Shown here one piece after another: positions 21,939 to 31,480 of a stretch of DNA of 64,000 nucleotides; position 1 is the first letter of the stretch; each line of letters opens with the position of its first letter. The stretch covers positions 2,418,001 to 2,482,000 of the forward strand of contig JADJTD010000001.1 in NCBI GenBank assembly GCA_016711345.1, read 5' to 3'. The notes under the pieces were generated by a model. That model searched no databases. It was not told where the DNA came from and was given only the letters and a program-made list of their open reading frames with translations. A program made the position numbers and the translations under genes. The stretch comes from Chloracidobacterium sp. GTDB lineage: Bacteria; Acidobacteriota; Blastocatellia; Pyrinomonadales; Pyrinomonadaceae.

Positions 21939-24900
21939 TTAGAAGCTGAATTTCGCACCGATGCGAAGAGCCGACGGATACTGGAAGATCGTTCCGCTGC
22001 CCCAAAAAGGATTGGTAACAGGAGCAACACCGGCAACACCACTGTTGATGCTAAAAGTATTGTCAACTGTAACTGCACGCTGTGTGTTGGTTACGTTGAA
22101 CCAGTCAGCGGTAAGACGCAGCTGTTTACCTTCACCCATCTTGATCGGGTAATAGAAGCCCAAATCGAGATTCCATGTCGTTGGTGTGCGGTTTGAACCG
22201 ACTGAACTTTCCACACCCGACGTAAACGCCGAGTTTGGAATGATAGCAGTTCCACGGACAACACCAAATCCCTCATTGTTTCCGTATACAGGATGCGGAA
22301 CCAGCTGATTGAAAGGAATACCTGACTGAGCATAGAAGTTGCCCGAGACCACCAATTTGAACGGTGTTGTATAGCTACCGTTAAATTTGAACTGATGCGG
22401 GCGATCGTTCGGAAGACGTCCATATGAATTGCCCAACAGGCTTACGAGGTCGAACAACGAAGTGATGTTCGGATCCGCTTGACCGTTGTCATTACGGAAG
22501 AGGCCTTCGTAGTTACCGATGAGGCTCGAGAACACATATGAACTCTGGAATGAGAAGTTATCTGCAAATTTACGGTTGAATGTAAATTCAACAGCTCTGT
22601 AGTAACGACGTGCACGTCCAAAGCAGCCGATAGCAGGATTGTTACATGCCTGATATTCGGTGTTTCCGGCTGGGCCGCCTTCTCCAGGTCCAATTGGCTC
22701 GCCTGGATTGAACAGGAAGTAATGGTCTCCGTCGTCAAACGAACCATCCTCAATAACAGAGCCTTGCGGACGATAGATTCCACGCATTCCGAATGCATAG
22801 TTACGGCCGACTTCGTATTCAAAACCTGCACTCCATTCATTTACGGTCTGCGGCTTCAAGCCTGCGTCGATAGGCGTTGCTTCAGCACCCAAATTACGTG
22901 TGCCAAAACCAGTTGCGACCGTCGAGTTCAGAGGAGCATTCAAGGTGTTTACATTGAAGTTCTTATCTGTCTGTGTGTCATTGCTTCCGGCTCTGACGTT
23001 AACGTCGAGAGGGATCGGAGTTTCCAGATATCGTGCGAAGTTGGCGAAGATCTTGCCTCTGCCTTTTCCGAACGGATCCCAGATAACACCGATACGCGGC
23101 TGAAAGTTGTCCCAGAAGTTGTTTAGCTTAAGATAGTCAACGTCGTTGTTGCCTTTGGCCTGCTGATAATCCCAGCGGCCGCCAATGTTAACCTGTAAGT
23201 TACGGGTGATCTTGTAATCATCCTGGATGTAGAAGCTCTGCACATCGGTCTTTGTATCAGCAACCAATTGGAAATCGCGAACACGAGTCGATGCACGTAC
23301 GAGGAACGGATTGTTATTAACTTCGTCCGCTGTGATAACCGTTGCAACTGGATTTACAGTGTAACCGGCCGGCAATACAACGCCGGGCGACAAAAGTGCT
23401 GCGATCGGTGTTGCACTCGGGCAAGTGATCACGGTTCCACGGGTCGTACAAACGCTGAAGTTGTTTGTTACGCGGAAGCCGTTTACTGTTAGATTGGCAG
23501 GGTTCGAACCGTTGCTCGGCTGAACGTCAAGCGGGTTTGCAAAAACGTTGCTAGGGCCGGTTGATCGTTGATCAATGCCGTATTTGTTTTGATAGAGCTC
23601 AAAACCATACTTGAATGTGTGATCGCCTGCGATTGACTGCATACGAGCAGCCGCTTCCCAACGGTCACGATTCTGGTCTTGGTAAAGTCCAAAACCATCA
23701 CGTACAAAGTTTCTCTGTAGACTGCCACCCGGCGAGAATACATAATCAACCTTACCAATGTTTGTATTTGTTGCGTTTACACCGGTCTGGGTAACACTAG
23801 CAACTGAATTTCCTTGCAAGATCGCAAAGTTGTCTGTGATCAGAGCTGTGCTTGCTACTGAAGAAGCAGGAATGATGTTGTTTCTCTGGTAGTGTAGGCC
23901 AAACGAGAATTCACCGATAAACTTCGAACCTGCGTTCGAGTTCAAGCGGAATGCATAGTTTGTGCCTCCGGTCTGACGTTCGCCGGCAAAGCTGTCCAAG
24001 TTTTGGCCGAAACCAGAACCGGCAAACAGATGGCCCTCTTCCTTGGTGTAGTCACCAAATGTCGAGAATGTGAACGTGTTGCTGTTGTTGACAGCCCATG
24101 TCAATTTACCTGAGTAGAAAGGTGTTGTGATCTCGCCTTCGACGTCATCACGGAATGACTGGGTCAAATAGCTGTTCTTACGTTTCTGCGGGTTAAATGC
24201 AGCAAAGAACCAAAGTTTGTCTTTGACGATCGGGCCGCCAATGTCGGCTCCTGCATCAACTTCCGAAAAACCATTAGGTGCGAGGCCGACCTGCGGTAGG
24301 TTCTTTGTTTCACGAACCATGCCCTTCGCGCCATAAAATACAAACAGGTCACCATGGAACTGGTTTGTACCCGACTTAGTGATGACGTTAAAAACGCCGC
24401 CGGTTGAGAGGCCCTGATCGGCACCATACGAACCGGTCTTGACCTGAACTTCCTGAACGAATTCGAACGGAAGGTTAGCACCAGCACCGCCAAAAGCAGG
24501 GTCAGTGGTGGTCACACCGTCAAGGATGTAGCTGTTTTCCGGTCCTGATGAACCTGCAACCGAAGGGTCGCGGTCACGTCCGGATGCGTCACGCAAGCCT
24601 GAACGTGCAACTGTCGGGGCGATCGTGTAGAGGCCCTGAACGGTTCTGGATGTCGGGATGTTTGAAAAGAACTCGGTTGAGATGTTCGAGCCAGTGGTGT
24701 TGGTCGAGTTATCGATCTCCGAAGTTGCTACAACATCGACCGTCGCCCCTGCTCCACTAGCAGAAAGGGTGATCTTCACCGTTGTGTTTTGGGCGAGGTT
24801 AACCTCAACATTATCCTGCTTGTAGGCACCAAATCCGGCTACGGGAGCCGTCGATATTGTGTAGCGTCCCGGAGGAACCTGCAGAAAACGATAAGCACCG

Positions 24901-25106
24901 TCACCGTTTGTAGATGTTGTCTGGGGACGAATAAGATTCGCTCCCGTTATGGTCACGGCTGCATTCGGAACAACTGCTCCGGTGGAGTCTGTTACGACAC
25001 CATCAACCGATCCCGTAGAATTGGTTTGGGCCATACCTGTGGTTACAAAAAGAAACGTAACCATGGCAAATATAGCCAGCGTAAATAATTTAATATTTGT
25101 TTTCAT
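21939..25106 (-). CDS. TonB-dependent receptor, Oar-like
   Basis: A 1055-residue outer-membrane protein. A signal peptide (LFTLAIFAMVTFLFVTTGMAQ) is followed by a carboxypeptidase-regulatory-like domain (SVDGVVTDSTGAVVPNAAV ... YRFLQVPPGRYT, ~residues 32-115), a plug domain with ENSYILDGVTTTDP and GGVFNVITKSGTNQFHG, and a large beta-barrel. It ends in KFSF, the C-terminal aromatic needed for barrel insertion. The order and the unusually long plug loops match the Oar-like receptors common in Acidobacteriota; the ligand is unknown. It has its own terminator and about 210 bp of upstream gene-free sequence. Confidence 0.9.
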   Translation of the reverse strand: MKTNIKLFTLAIFAMVTFLFVTTGMAQTNSTGSVDGVVTDSTGAVVPNAAVTITGANLIRPQTTSTNGDGAYRFLQVPPGRYTISTAPVAGFGAYKQDNVEVNLAQNTTVKITLSASGAGATVDVVATSEIDNSTNTTGSNISTEFFSNIPTSRTVQGLYTIAPTVARSGLRDASGRDRDPSVAGSSGPENSYILDGVTTTDPAFGGAGANLPFEFVQEVQVKTGSYGADQGLSTGGVFNVITKSGTNQFHGDLFVFYGAKGMVRETKNLPQVGLAPNGFSEVDAGADIGGPIVKDKLWFFAAFNPQKRKNSYLTQSFRDDVEGEITTPFYSGKLTWAVNNSNTFTFSTFGDYTKEEGHLFAGSGFGQNLDSFAGERQTGGTNYAFRLNSNAGSKFIGEFSFGLHYQRNNIIPASSVASTALITDNFAILQGNSVASVTQTGVNATNTNIGKVDYVFSPGGSLQRNFVRDGFGLYQDQNRDRWEAAARMQSIAGDHTFKYGFELYQNKYGIDQRSTGPSNVFANPLDVQPSNGSNPANLTVNGFRVTNNFSVCTTRGTVITCPSATPIAALLSPGVVLPAGYTVNPVATVITADEVNNNPFLVRASTRVRDFQLVADTKTDVQSFYIQDDYKITRNLQVNIGGRWDYQQAKGNNDVDYLKLNNFWDNFQPRIGVIWDPFGKGRGKIFANFARYLETPIPLDVNVRAGSNDTQTDKNFNVNTLNAPLNSTVATGFGTRNLGAEATPIDAGLKPQTVNEWSAGFEYEVGRNYAFGMRGIYRPQGSVIEDGSFDDGDHYFLFNPGEPIGPGEGGPAGNTEYQACNNPAIGCFGRARRYYRAVEFTFNRKFADNFSFQSSYVFSSLIGNYEGLFRNDNGQADPNITSLFDLVSLLGNSYGRLPNDRPHQFKFNGSYTTPFKLVVSGNFYAQSGIPFNQLVPHPVYGNNEGFGVVRGTAIIPNSAFTSGVESSVGSNRTPTTWNLDLGFYYPIKMGEGKQLRLTADWFNVTNTQRAVTVDNTFSINSGVAGVAPVTNPFWGSGTIFQYPSALRIGAKFSF

Positions 25107-25320
25107 ATTTCAGATCTTCCTTAATCTAAAGGGTTATGTATTTTGTCGTCTGCCGTACGGCCGCAGAAACGCATACATTCGCATCAATTAAGGCAAATGC
25201 TATGCCTTTCGCGGTTCGCGGTCTAAATGTTGTATAAGAAGAGCTTAGGTGTGGCGTGCCGAAGAAGGGAAACTACAAATTTCCATATTTATGAATACGC
25301 AACTGAAAAGTTGAATCCAA

Positions 25321-25971
25321 CTAAGAATTGAGGAGATGGCCCATTTTTTCTTTTTTTGTTCGCATGTAATGAGCCGCAGGTTCCTCGGCTTCGATCTCAA
25401 TGGGAATGCGATCAACTATTTGTAGTCCTGCTCGCTCTAAAGCAGCCAATTTATCTGGGTTATTCGATATTACTTTTACTTTGCAAAGGCCAAGGTCAAA
25501 GAGAATTTCGGCACATTGCTGGTAATCGCGGGCATCAATGGCGAAACCAAGCTGAGCATTAGCTTCGACGGTATCGGCACCTTCGTCCTGCAGCGCATAA
25601 GCCCGTATTTTATTGAGAATTCCAATGCCGCGACCTTCCTGCTGCTGGTAAACGATGGCTCCGCGGCCTTCAGCTTCGATCATTTCCATGGATCTATGCA
25701 GCTGCGGCCCGCAATCACATTTTATCGAGCCAAAAACGTCGCCTGTGAGGCATTGCGAATGAATCCTAACCAAGGTCGGCGTTTCACCATCCATTTTACC
25801 CTTGTAAAGCACCACAAATTCTTCGTTGCTTATGGTTGAACGATAGCCCGCGATCATGAAATCGCCGAATTGTGTAGGTAATTTGGCCTCAGCAACCCGT
25901 TCGACGGTCACTGCGCGGTTCGTCCAAGGACAATCACTGCCGGTTTTTGCTAAATTCCCTTCGTTCAACAT
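25321..25971 (-). CDS. ribA: GTP cyclohydrolase II
   Basis: A 216-residue enzyme that opens GTP in the first step of riboflavin synthesis. The zinc ligands are Cys74, Cys85 and Cys87 (CLTGDVFGSIKCDCG), followed by the catalytic region IVYQQQEGRGIGILNKIRAY and YALQDEGADTVEANAQLGF. The C-terminal part VKVISNNPDKLAALERAGL is also conserved. It is a stand-alone RibA, not fused to the RibB (DHBP synthase) domain. No FMN riboswitch is recognisable nearby. It lies 44 bp downstream of the ABC transporter gene on the same strand. Confidence 0.93.
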   Translation of the reverse strand: MLNEGNLAKTGSDCPWTNRAVTVERVAEAKLPTQFGDFMIAGYRSTISNEEFVVLYKGKMDGETPTLVRIHSQCLTGDVFGSIKCDCGPQLHRSMEMIEAEGRGAIVYQQQEGRGIGILNKIRAYALQDEGADTVEANAQLGFAIDARDYQQCAEILFDLGLCKVKVISNNPDKLAALERAGLQIVDRIPIEIEAEEPAAHYMRTKKEKMGHLLNS

Positions 25972-26015
25972 ACTTGTGTCAATTATACTCCAAACCCCAG
26001 AATATAGTTATTCGT

Positions 26016-27875
26016 TCAGGGCGTAGAGCCGGATTCAAGGCCGTGATCGGTCAAAAAATCAGTCGAAATATGCAGTTTTTCATCCGAATATTGAAGCTGG
26101 TAAAGGCGCCAATAAAGCCCGCGTAGGCCCAAAAGCTCATTATGAGTGCCGATTTCTCGGAGTTCGCCGTGGTGAAGCACAATGATCCGGTCACATTTTT
26201 GAATCGTCGAAAGCCTGTGTGCAACAACGAGAGACGTTCGTTTTTGCATTACACGGTCGACCGCCTGCTGAATAAGCTGCTCTGTCTCGGTGTCGATCGA
26301 GCTTGTGGCTTCGTCGAGAATCAATATCGTCGGGTCAAAAGCCAACGCTCTGGCAAACGAGATCAACTGTTTTTGCCCGACAGACAGCCCGGCACCGCGT
26401 TCACGGACCTCAGAGGCGTATTTATCCGACATTTTTTGTATAAATTTGTCTGCATGCACCTCTTTCGCTGCCCATTCTACCCTTTCGCGGCCAATTTTAG
26501 CGTTTCCGAGCCTGATATTGTTCTCGATCGAGCCGCTGAAAAGGAAAACATCCTGCAAAACTACTGCAAAATTCGATCTAAGATCGTGCAAATTCCAATC
26601 GCGAATATTGACGCCATCGAGCAAAATTTGCCCTTTCTGTATGTCGTAAAATCGCATTAAAAGGTTGGTAATAGTAGTTTTCCCGGAACCTGTATGTCCA
26701 ACCAGCGCAATACTTTCCCCGAGATCGACCGTAAATGAAACGTCTTTTAGGACCCATTCTTCGTCTTTATAAGCAAACCAAACGTCTTGAAACTCGATGC
26801 GGCCCTCCGCGCGGCCTGTTTTCAGTGGTTTTTCAGGGGTTGTGACGTCAATATCGCGGTCAAGCAGGATAAAAATGCGGTGTGAGGCCACGATCGCGGC
26901 CTGCAAAACATTGAATTTGTCCGAAAGGTCGCGGATCGGTTGGAAAAGCTGTAGCGAATACTGAATAAATGACGCCAAAATTCCTACTGTCAGCCCGGCG
27001 CCGGCGGCCGCAAAACCACCGATATATTCGTATCCAAAGGCAAAAATGACCACCGCGATGCCTATTGCACCGATAAAATCGACCAGCGGATAAAATATCG
27101 AGTAATAGAAGATCGTTTCGATATTTGCGTTGCGGTAATCGTCGTTTATCTCGCTAAAACGTGCCTTTGCCTTGTTCTCAGCGTTAAATAGCTGAACAGT
27201 TTGGGCACCGGAAAGATATTCCTGCAAAAAAGCATTGAGTTTGGCGTTTCGGGTGCGAACCCTATCAAAACCATTGCGAGCGTGTTTGCGAAACCAGTTT
27301 GTCGCCGTAAATAGAAGCGGCACAGTAATTAGCGAAACAATCGCGAGCTTCCAATCGAGCCAAAACATTATACCGATGATCGCAAAGATCACTACAAGAT
27401 CGCCCAATACATCAATAACACCCGACGTAAACAGCTCGTTCAAAGCATCCACATCCGAGGTCAACCGTGTCATTATCCTTCCCACCGGGTAATTATCGTA
27501 ATATGCGACTTCCTGCTGCTGCAGCTTTGTAAAAAGCTCGGTCCGCAGGTCAAACATCACTCTCTGCCCGACGTTATTCAGCAGTATTTCCTGCACATAC
27601 GAGAAAATGAACCGAAAAAGGAAAACTCCAAAAAAAGCAAGAGCAAACAGCCAAATACCATCGACATTTTTGGGCGTGATGAAATCGTCAACCGCCATCT
27701 TTGTAAAATACGGCTGAGTGCTGATCAGGATATTTGTAACCAGCGTGAGAAGGAGTGCGGCTCCGGCGAGCTTCCAATACGGCTTTATATAACGAATAAG
27801 GCGACGCGCGACCCGAAAATCGTATGTTTTGCCAATTTCCTCTTCTTCGTGATATTTGCGAACCGCTTCGGACAT
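26016..27875 (-). CDS. ABC exporter, fused permease and ATPase (MdlB/MsbA type)
   Basis: A 619-residue half-transporter. Six transmembrane helices lie within residues ~30-320 (for example LAGAALLLTLVTNILIS and LVVIFAIIGIMFWLDW). The nucleotide-binding domain follows with Walker A GHTGSGKTT (~393-401), the Q-loop in VLQDVFLF, the signature LSVGQKQL, Walker B ILILDEATSS and the switch His in VVAHRLST. It would work as a homo- or heterodimer in the inner membrane exporting lipids, peptides or drugs; the substrate is not evident. No partner half-transporter is adjacent, which favours a homodimer. Confidence 0.9.
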   Translation of the reverse strand: MSEAVRKYHEEEEIGKTYDFRVARRLIRYIKPYWKLAGAALLLTLVTNILISTQPYFTKMAVDDFITPKNVDGIWLFALAFFGVFLFRFIFSYVQEILLNNVGQRVMFDLRTELFTKLQQQEVAYYDNYPVGRIMTRLTSDVDALNELFTSGVIDVLGDLVVIFAIIGIMFWLDWKLAIVSLITVPLLFTATNWFRKHARNGFDRVRTRNAKLNAFLQEYLSGAQTVQLFNAENKAKARFSEINDDYRNANIETIFYYSIFYPLVDFIGAIGIAVVIFAFGYEYIGGFAAAGAGLTVGILASFIQYSLQLFQPIRDLSDKFNVLQAAIVASHRIFILLDRDIDVTTPEKPLKTGRAEGRIEFQDVWFAYKDEEWVLKDVSFTVDLGESIALVGHTGSGKTTITNLLMRFYDIQKGQILLDGVNIRDWNLHDLRSNFAVVLQDVFLFSGSIENNIRLGNAKIGRERVEWAAKEVHADKFIQKMSDKYASEVRERGAGLSVGQKQLISFARALAFDPTILILDEATSSIDTETEQLIQQAVDRVMQKRTSLVVAHRLSTIQKCDRIIVLHHGELREIGTHNELLGLRGLYWRLYQLQYSDEKLHISTDFLTDHGLESGSTP

Positions 27876-28045
27876 AGATATAACTAGATTCTAGTCACCG
27901 CGAACGAATTGTGCCAACGCTTTGGCATAAGATCGAGGAAAGGGCGGCAGTATTACAAAACTGTTAATTCATTAGGGTTAAGAACTTCGATTCATCCGGA
28001 TTCGTATTAATGTTCGCGAATGTTGTTATTGGGAGGGGTAATGAT

Positions 28046-28960
28046 ATGTCTGATCTGATCGTTCTAGGCGACTCCGGAGCTAGTCCTTATCACACAACCG
28101 AACACTACCTTCGAAAGGTGCTGGTCGGAGATATCAAAAGCGTCAGAGTCAGGCTGATCGCTGCACTTGAGCGGTTGGATTATGACATCCTCGACGACGA
28201 AGATCATATTGTCCGCGGCCGCCGTCAGGCACGCGGTTGGGGCACGTCATATTCTTCGGCAGATGTACTCGACTACCCGATGACATTGATCGTGAAGCTC
28301 AAGGAGCAAGGCGAACATGCAACGCGGGCAACATTCGACTATGTCGTGAAACACCCGTCGCTTACAAAAGGCGAAAAAGAGGTCCTAACCCGCGAAGCAG
28401 AAGCGATTTCCGCGTTGGCCGCCGTTCGAGCGGTTGACAAAATATGTTCGGCTTGCGGAACAGAATCAACCGACGATTCGCGATTTTGCCGACGCTGCGG
28501 AACAAAAATGACTGTCGAATCGAACGAACTCGAGATCCTGCGAATGTACTCCGAGATCCGGGCCGGACACACGTCAGTAGTCACGACCTTTATCACGTCC
28601 ACCGCATCAATTGCTTTCCTAGGCTCGGCACTATTGGCAATGCAGTTAGGCGGGGTAGTTTTCGGAAAGGGAATCGGAGCTTTATTGATAATCGGCTTGG
28701 TTCTTTCGTTTCTTACGAGCGTATTTGTTAGCTTCGGTTGGAACCGGCTCAACCGCTCACTAAAACGGTCTCCAAATGAGAAGGAACCGACCGCTCTTTC
28801 GAATCCCACATTGTCCTTTCCAGACAGGTCAAGTCAATTCGAACCAGACATCCCACCCGCGTCAGTGACGGAGCGAACAACAAATCTGCTCGCAGTAAGT
28901 GCCGACCCCGCAAAAACCGGCGAATTTAGTACCGATGAGCTGCGTCCTGCGGGTCAATAA
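28046..28960 (+). CDS. Zinc-ribbon membrane protein of unknown function
   Basis: Starting at the ATG after GGGAGGGG, the protein has 304 residues. The first ~125 form a soluble domain of unknown family (FMSDLIVLG-like start, ITR-rich, with VRGRRQARGWGTSYSSADVLDYPM). A four-cysteine zinc ribbon follows (CSACGTESTDDSRFCRRCG, Cys134/137/148/151), then two probable membrane helices (TFITSTASIAFLGSALLAM and GIGALLIIGLVLSFLTSVFV) and a polar, Pro/Ser-rich C-tail. It is divergent from the ABC transporter gene. The family is not recognised; a membrane-tethered regulator or assembly factor is possible but unproven. Confidence 0.6.
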   Translation: MSDLIVLGDSGASPYHTTEHYLRKVLVGDIKSVRVRLIAALERLDYDILDDEDHIVRGRRQARGWGTSYSSADVLDYPMTLIVKLKEQGEHATRATFDYVVKHPSLTKGEKEVLTREAEAISALAAVRAVDKICSACGTESTDDSRFCRRCGTKMTVESNELEILRMYSEIRAGHTSVVTTFITSTASIAFLGSALLAMQLGGVVFGKGIGALLIIGLVLSFLTSVFVSFGWNRLNRSLKRSPNEKEPTALSNPTLSFPDRSSQFEPDIPPASVTERTTNLLAVSADPAKTGEFSTDELRPAGQ

Positions 28961-29349
28961 ATAGACTTCTCGCGGAAAAAACGCGGTGTCTGAGACCAGC
29001 ATTTTTTGGAATCGAAATCAGGGAAAAAATTCACTCCCAAAATTTTCGAAATTGATTTTTTAAAATATGTGTCCTGGCGGCATGTTTTTAAATGTGGCAC
29101 GTGCCACATTTTGGATGTTTTCGGTGTAAATCGGCTGTTTTGTTGATGATCTTAGTGTTTTATGAGAGCCATTTGAGAAAGTGAAAAAGCCACTTTTGAC
29201 CCCCAAAAAGCCATATTTGAATCCCAAAAAGCCACTTTAACAGATCGGGATTTTTGGCTTTTTGGGCAGTGGTCCGCTTCAAAAAACACCGTGCCTCAAT
29301 TCTCAACCACACTTTTTCAATCTACTGTCTCCTGTCTGCAGACAACAGG
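28961..29349. other. Gene-free region with the 21-bp repeat and a long hairpin
   Basis: About 390 bp without a gene. It holds a reverse-oriented copy of the 21-bp-periodic repeat and a perfect 11-bp inverted repeat. A near-palindromic GTGGCACGTGCCACA lies near 29094-29108. I see no clear terminator for either flanking gene. Confidence 0.55.
29166..29266. repeat. 21-bp periodic tandem repeat, copy B, with inverted end
   Basis: GCCA cores, mostly preceded by AAAAA, start at 29168, 29189, 29210 and 29231, again exactly 21 bp apart, on the opposite strand to copies A and C. The last unit CCCAAAAAGCC (29223-29233) is the exact reverse complement of GGCTTTTTGGG (29256-29266), so the array ends in a potential hairpin. 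Confidence 0.8.
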
Positions 29350-31074
29350 CTACCGCTTATTAGCAATGGGCTTCGCTCCGGTATTAGTCCAGTTTCCCGA
29401 AACCTCGCCCATTAACAAAGCTGTAAAATCCTCGTCTGTTATATTACCGGCGACAGAAGCATAGTTTCTACTCGCAGGTGTAAATCTCCAACTCCCCGTA
29501 GACCCAAATCCCTGAAGCCCGGATGTATAACGCGCGATCTGACCAGCATCAAAAGATGAGATCGTCCCGTTCCCGCTGACATCGGCAACTATCAACTGAT
29601 TGCCTGTCAAAGCGTTAACACCCGCCGTATGTTGCGCGACTCTTGCAGCATCAAAAGAAGTAATGCCATTCACATCGCCTTTTTTTGTCGGCGTGACGGT
29701 ATAAGACCCCGAACCAAATCCGCTCAACCCATAAGTACCGTCTGGAAAACTCGAAAACGCCGAAACCGGAACCGAACCCGCACCGCTCAAGAACACATTA
29801 GAAACAAAGCGGGGCGAGACATCGGCATTACCATAAGTAATTATTCCACTGATGTTGCCGCTCTGCGAAGCATAAGTTTCGATACGCGCGATGCGGTTGC
29901 GAGGCACCGGGGTTCCCATATTTGGCGCCAGCGTGGTGAAAAGTCCTCCGGCAAGGATCTTACCGTCCGGCTGTACAGCGAGCGAAAAAACAGCCTGATT
30001 TGCGGTTGGTTTAAAAGAATCGGGTAACCCCGTGATCGCATCAATACGAGCGATATAATTGCGCGGCTGGCCTATTGGTCCGCTTGGTGCCGCAGGCCTG
30101 TCCGACGGGCCGATGGTCGTAAAAAAACCGCCTAACAATACGTTACCGTCAGCCTGCACTACCACTGAATTTACAATATTGTCAGCGATGGGGTTGAAAG
30201 CGTCGACTGCTCCGTTCACCGGTTCGAGGCGGGCGATGCGATAACGCTGTTGTCCGCCCATTGTCAGGAATTGCCCGCCAGCCAAAACCTTTCCGTCCGC
30301 CTGCACCGCTATGGACAATACCGCCTGACCCGCATCTGGATCGAACGAATCTGCCAGTCCACTCGCAGGATCTAATCTGGCGATGCGATTGCGCACTTGT
30401 CCGCCGATGTTTGTAAACGAGCCGCCCACCAAAATCTTACCGCTCGGCTGCAACGTAATTGCAGAGACCGGAGCGTTGGAGTTTGGGTCAAATGAATCAG
30501 CCTCGCCCGTCGTTCCGTCGAGACGCGCAAAAAAAATGCGCGTCTGCCCTCCGATGGTTGTAAATAAACCTCCGGCCAGTACCTTGCCATCAGTCTGGAC
30601 AGCGAGCGAAAAGATGTTGCCATTAGCATTTGGGTCAAAATTCGCGTCCAATGTTCCGTCAGAGTTTAATCGTGCGATGTTGTTACGCGTGACGGCTGCC
30701 GAGCCATTTGGTGAGACAGTTGTAAACAATCCGCCGATAAGTATCTGGCCGTTCGATTGGACAGCTATCGCGACAATGCTTCCGTTAACGTTTGGGTCAA
30801 AGGCCGCGTCCAGCGTCCCGTCAGGATTTAGCCGCGCTATGTGGTTTCGCACGACCGGCGTTCCGCCGTTAGGAGAAAGCGTTGTAAAAACACCGCCGAG
30901 CAGGATCTTTCCGTCGGCTTGGACAACGATCGAGCGAACTGCTCCGTTAGCATTCGGGTCAAAACCATCGAGCGCGGATTGCGCAAAAGCGGCAATAGCA
31001 AAACAAGCAATAACCGCAGTGATGGAGAAAGTACGAAAAAATCGAAGACCCGGAAAAGAGTTTATGCGCGACAT
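29350..31074 (-). CDS. Secreted delta-60 repeat protein with dockerin-like C-terminus
   Basis: From ATG 31074 (AAGGAGG 7 bp upstream) the protein has 574 residues: a signal peptide (FSITAVIACFAIAAFAQ), then about eight delta-60 repeats (VQADGKILLGGVFT, NHIARLNPDGTLDAAFDP and variants, ~residues 30-395), thought to form beta-propeller-like blades. A short beta domain follows (FRSGAGSVP-like), then two dockerin-like calcium-loop units (KKGDVNGITSFDAARVAQHT and VADVSGNGTISSFDAGQIAR). No cohesin partner is in view. A surface or secreted adhesive role is inferred. It is monocistronic, downstream of a decayed gene end. Confidence 0.8.
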   Translation of the reverse strand: MSRINSFPGLRFFRTFSITAVIACFAIAAFAQSALDGFDPNANGAVRSIVVQADGKILLGGVFTTLSPNGGTPVVRNHIARLNPDGTLDAAFDPNVNGSIVAIAVQSNGQILIGGLFTTVSPNGSAAVTRNNIARLNSDGTLDANFDPNANGNIFSLAVQTDGKVLAGGLFTTIGGQTRIFFARLDGTTGEADSFDPNSNAPVSAITLQPSGKILVGGSFTNIGGQVRNRIARLDPASGLADSFDPDAGQAVLSIAVQADGKVLAGGQFLTMGGQQRYRIARLEPVNGAVDAFNPIADNIVNSVVVQADGNVLLGGFFTTIGPSDRPAAPSGPIGQPRNYIARIDAITGLPDSFKPTANQAVFSLAVQPDGKILAGGLFTTLAPNMGTPVPRNRIARIETYASQSGNISGIITYGNADVSPRFVSNVFLSGAGSVPVSAFSSFPDGTYGLSGFGSGSYTVTPTKKGDVNGITSFDAARVAQHTAGVNALTGNQLIVADVSGNGTISSFDAGQIARYTSGLQGFGSTGSWRFTPASRNYASVAGNITDEDFTALLMGEVSGNWTNTGAKPIANKR

Positions 31075-31151
31075 AGCCAGCCTCCTTAGTTGTACAAGAA
31101 AAAACGAATTGGTTCGATAACAGAACTCTACCAAAACTGCATCAAGTAAAG

Positions 31152-31184
31152 CAAAAAAAAGAGCGGGAACATATGCTCCCGCCC
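31152..31184 (-). terminator. Rho-independent terminator downstream of the relic gene
   Basis: On the minus strand GCGGGA (31182-31177) pairs with TCCCGC (31168-31163) around an 8-nt loop, followed by a run of eight T interrupted only by stem-end bases. It faces the gene relic at 31216 and would end its transcript. Confidence 0.8.
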
Positions 31185-31215
31185 TTTCAACTATAATTAC
31201 CGCCGGAGCGGCTTA

Positions 31216-31372
31216 TTATTCAGCGATCATATCGACGTTTTGCGGATTGGTTTACGACGCTGACGGTGATCGGGGTGAAGCGGGACGATTTCCATTCGAC
31301 TCTGATCGTGTAGGTTTGGCCAACTTGAAGATTGCCGAAGCGATAATCGCCTGTGCCCCAACGGCGACAAGC
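31216..31372 (-). pseudogene. Decayed C-terminal end of a carboxypeptidase-regulatory-like domain protein
   Basis: Translated on the minus strand the region gives GDYRFGNLQVGQTYTIRVE and then FTPITVSVVNQS, the usual end of a CarboxypepD-regulatory-like (DUF11/SdrD-type) beta domain. Just before the end one extra A in GCAAAACG shifts the frame; removing it gives VVNQSANVDMIAE and a double stop (TAATAA), the form such proteins normally end with. No start, signal peptide or upstream domains remain, but the terminator downstream does. It is probably the stump of a deleted secreted protein gene. Confidence 0.5.
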
Positions 31373-31406
31373 CGACAATGACGGCGTTTCGATATTAAGA
31401 ACAGTT

Positions 31407-31480
31407 TTAGCCACAAAGAGCACGAAAAACACGAATAAGAAGGCCGCTTCATTTGTGTTATTCGTGTCATTTGTGGCTAA
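31407..31480. repeat. Imperfect inverted repeat, TTAGCCACAAA family
   Basis: The left arm TTAGCCACAAAGAGCACGAA is largely the reverse complement of the right arm ending TCGTGTCATTTGTGGCTAA, with about 10 bp between. It lies directly upstream of the gene relic. Confidence 0.75.

Noticed and set aside
25107..25320. Riboswitch upstream of the TonB-dependent receptor or an FMN element for ribA
   Set aside because: No conserved cobalamin, FMN or TPP box could be recognised in this gap.
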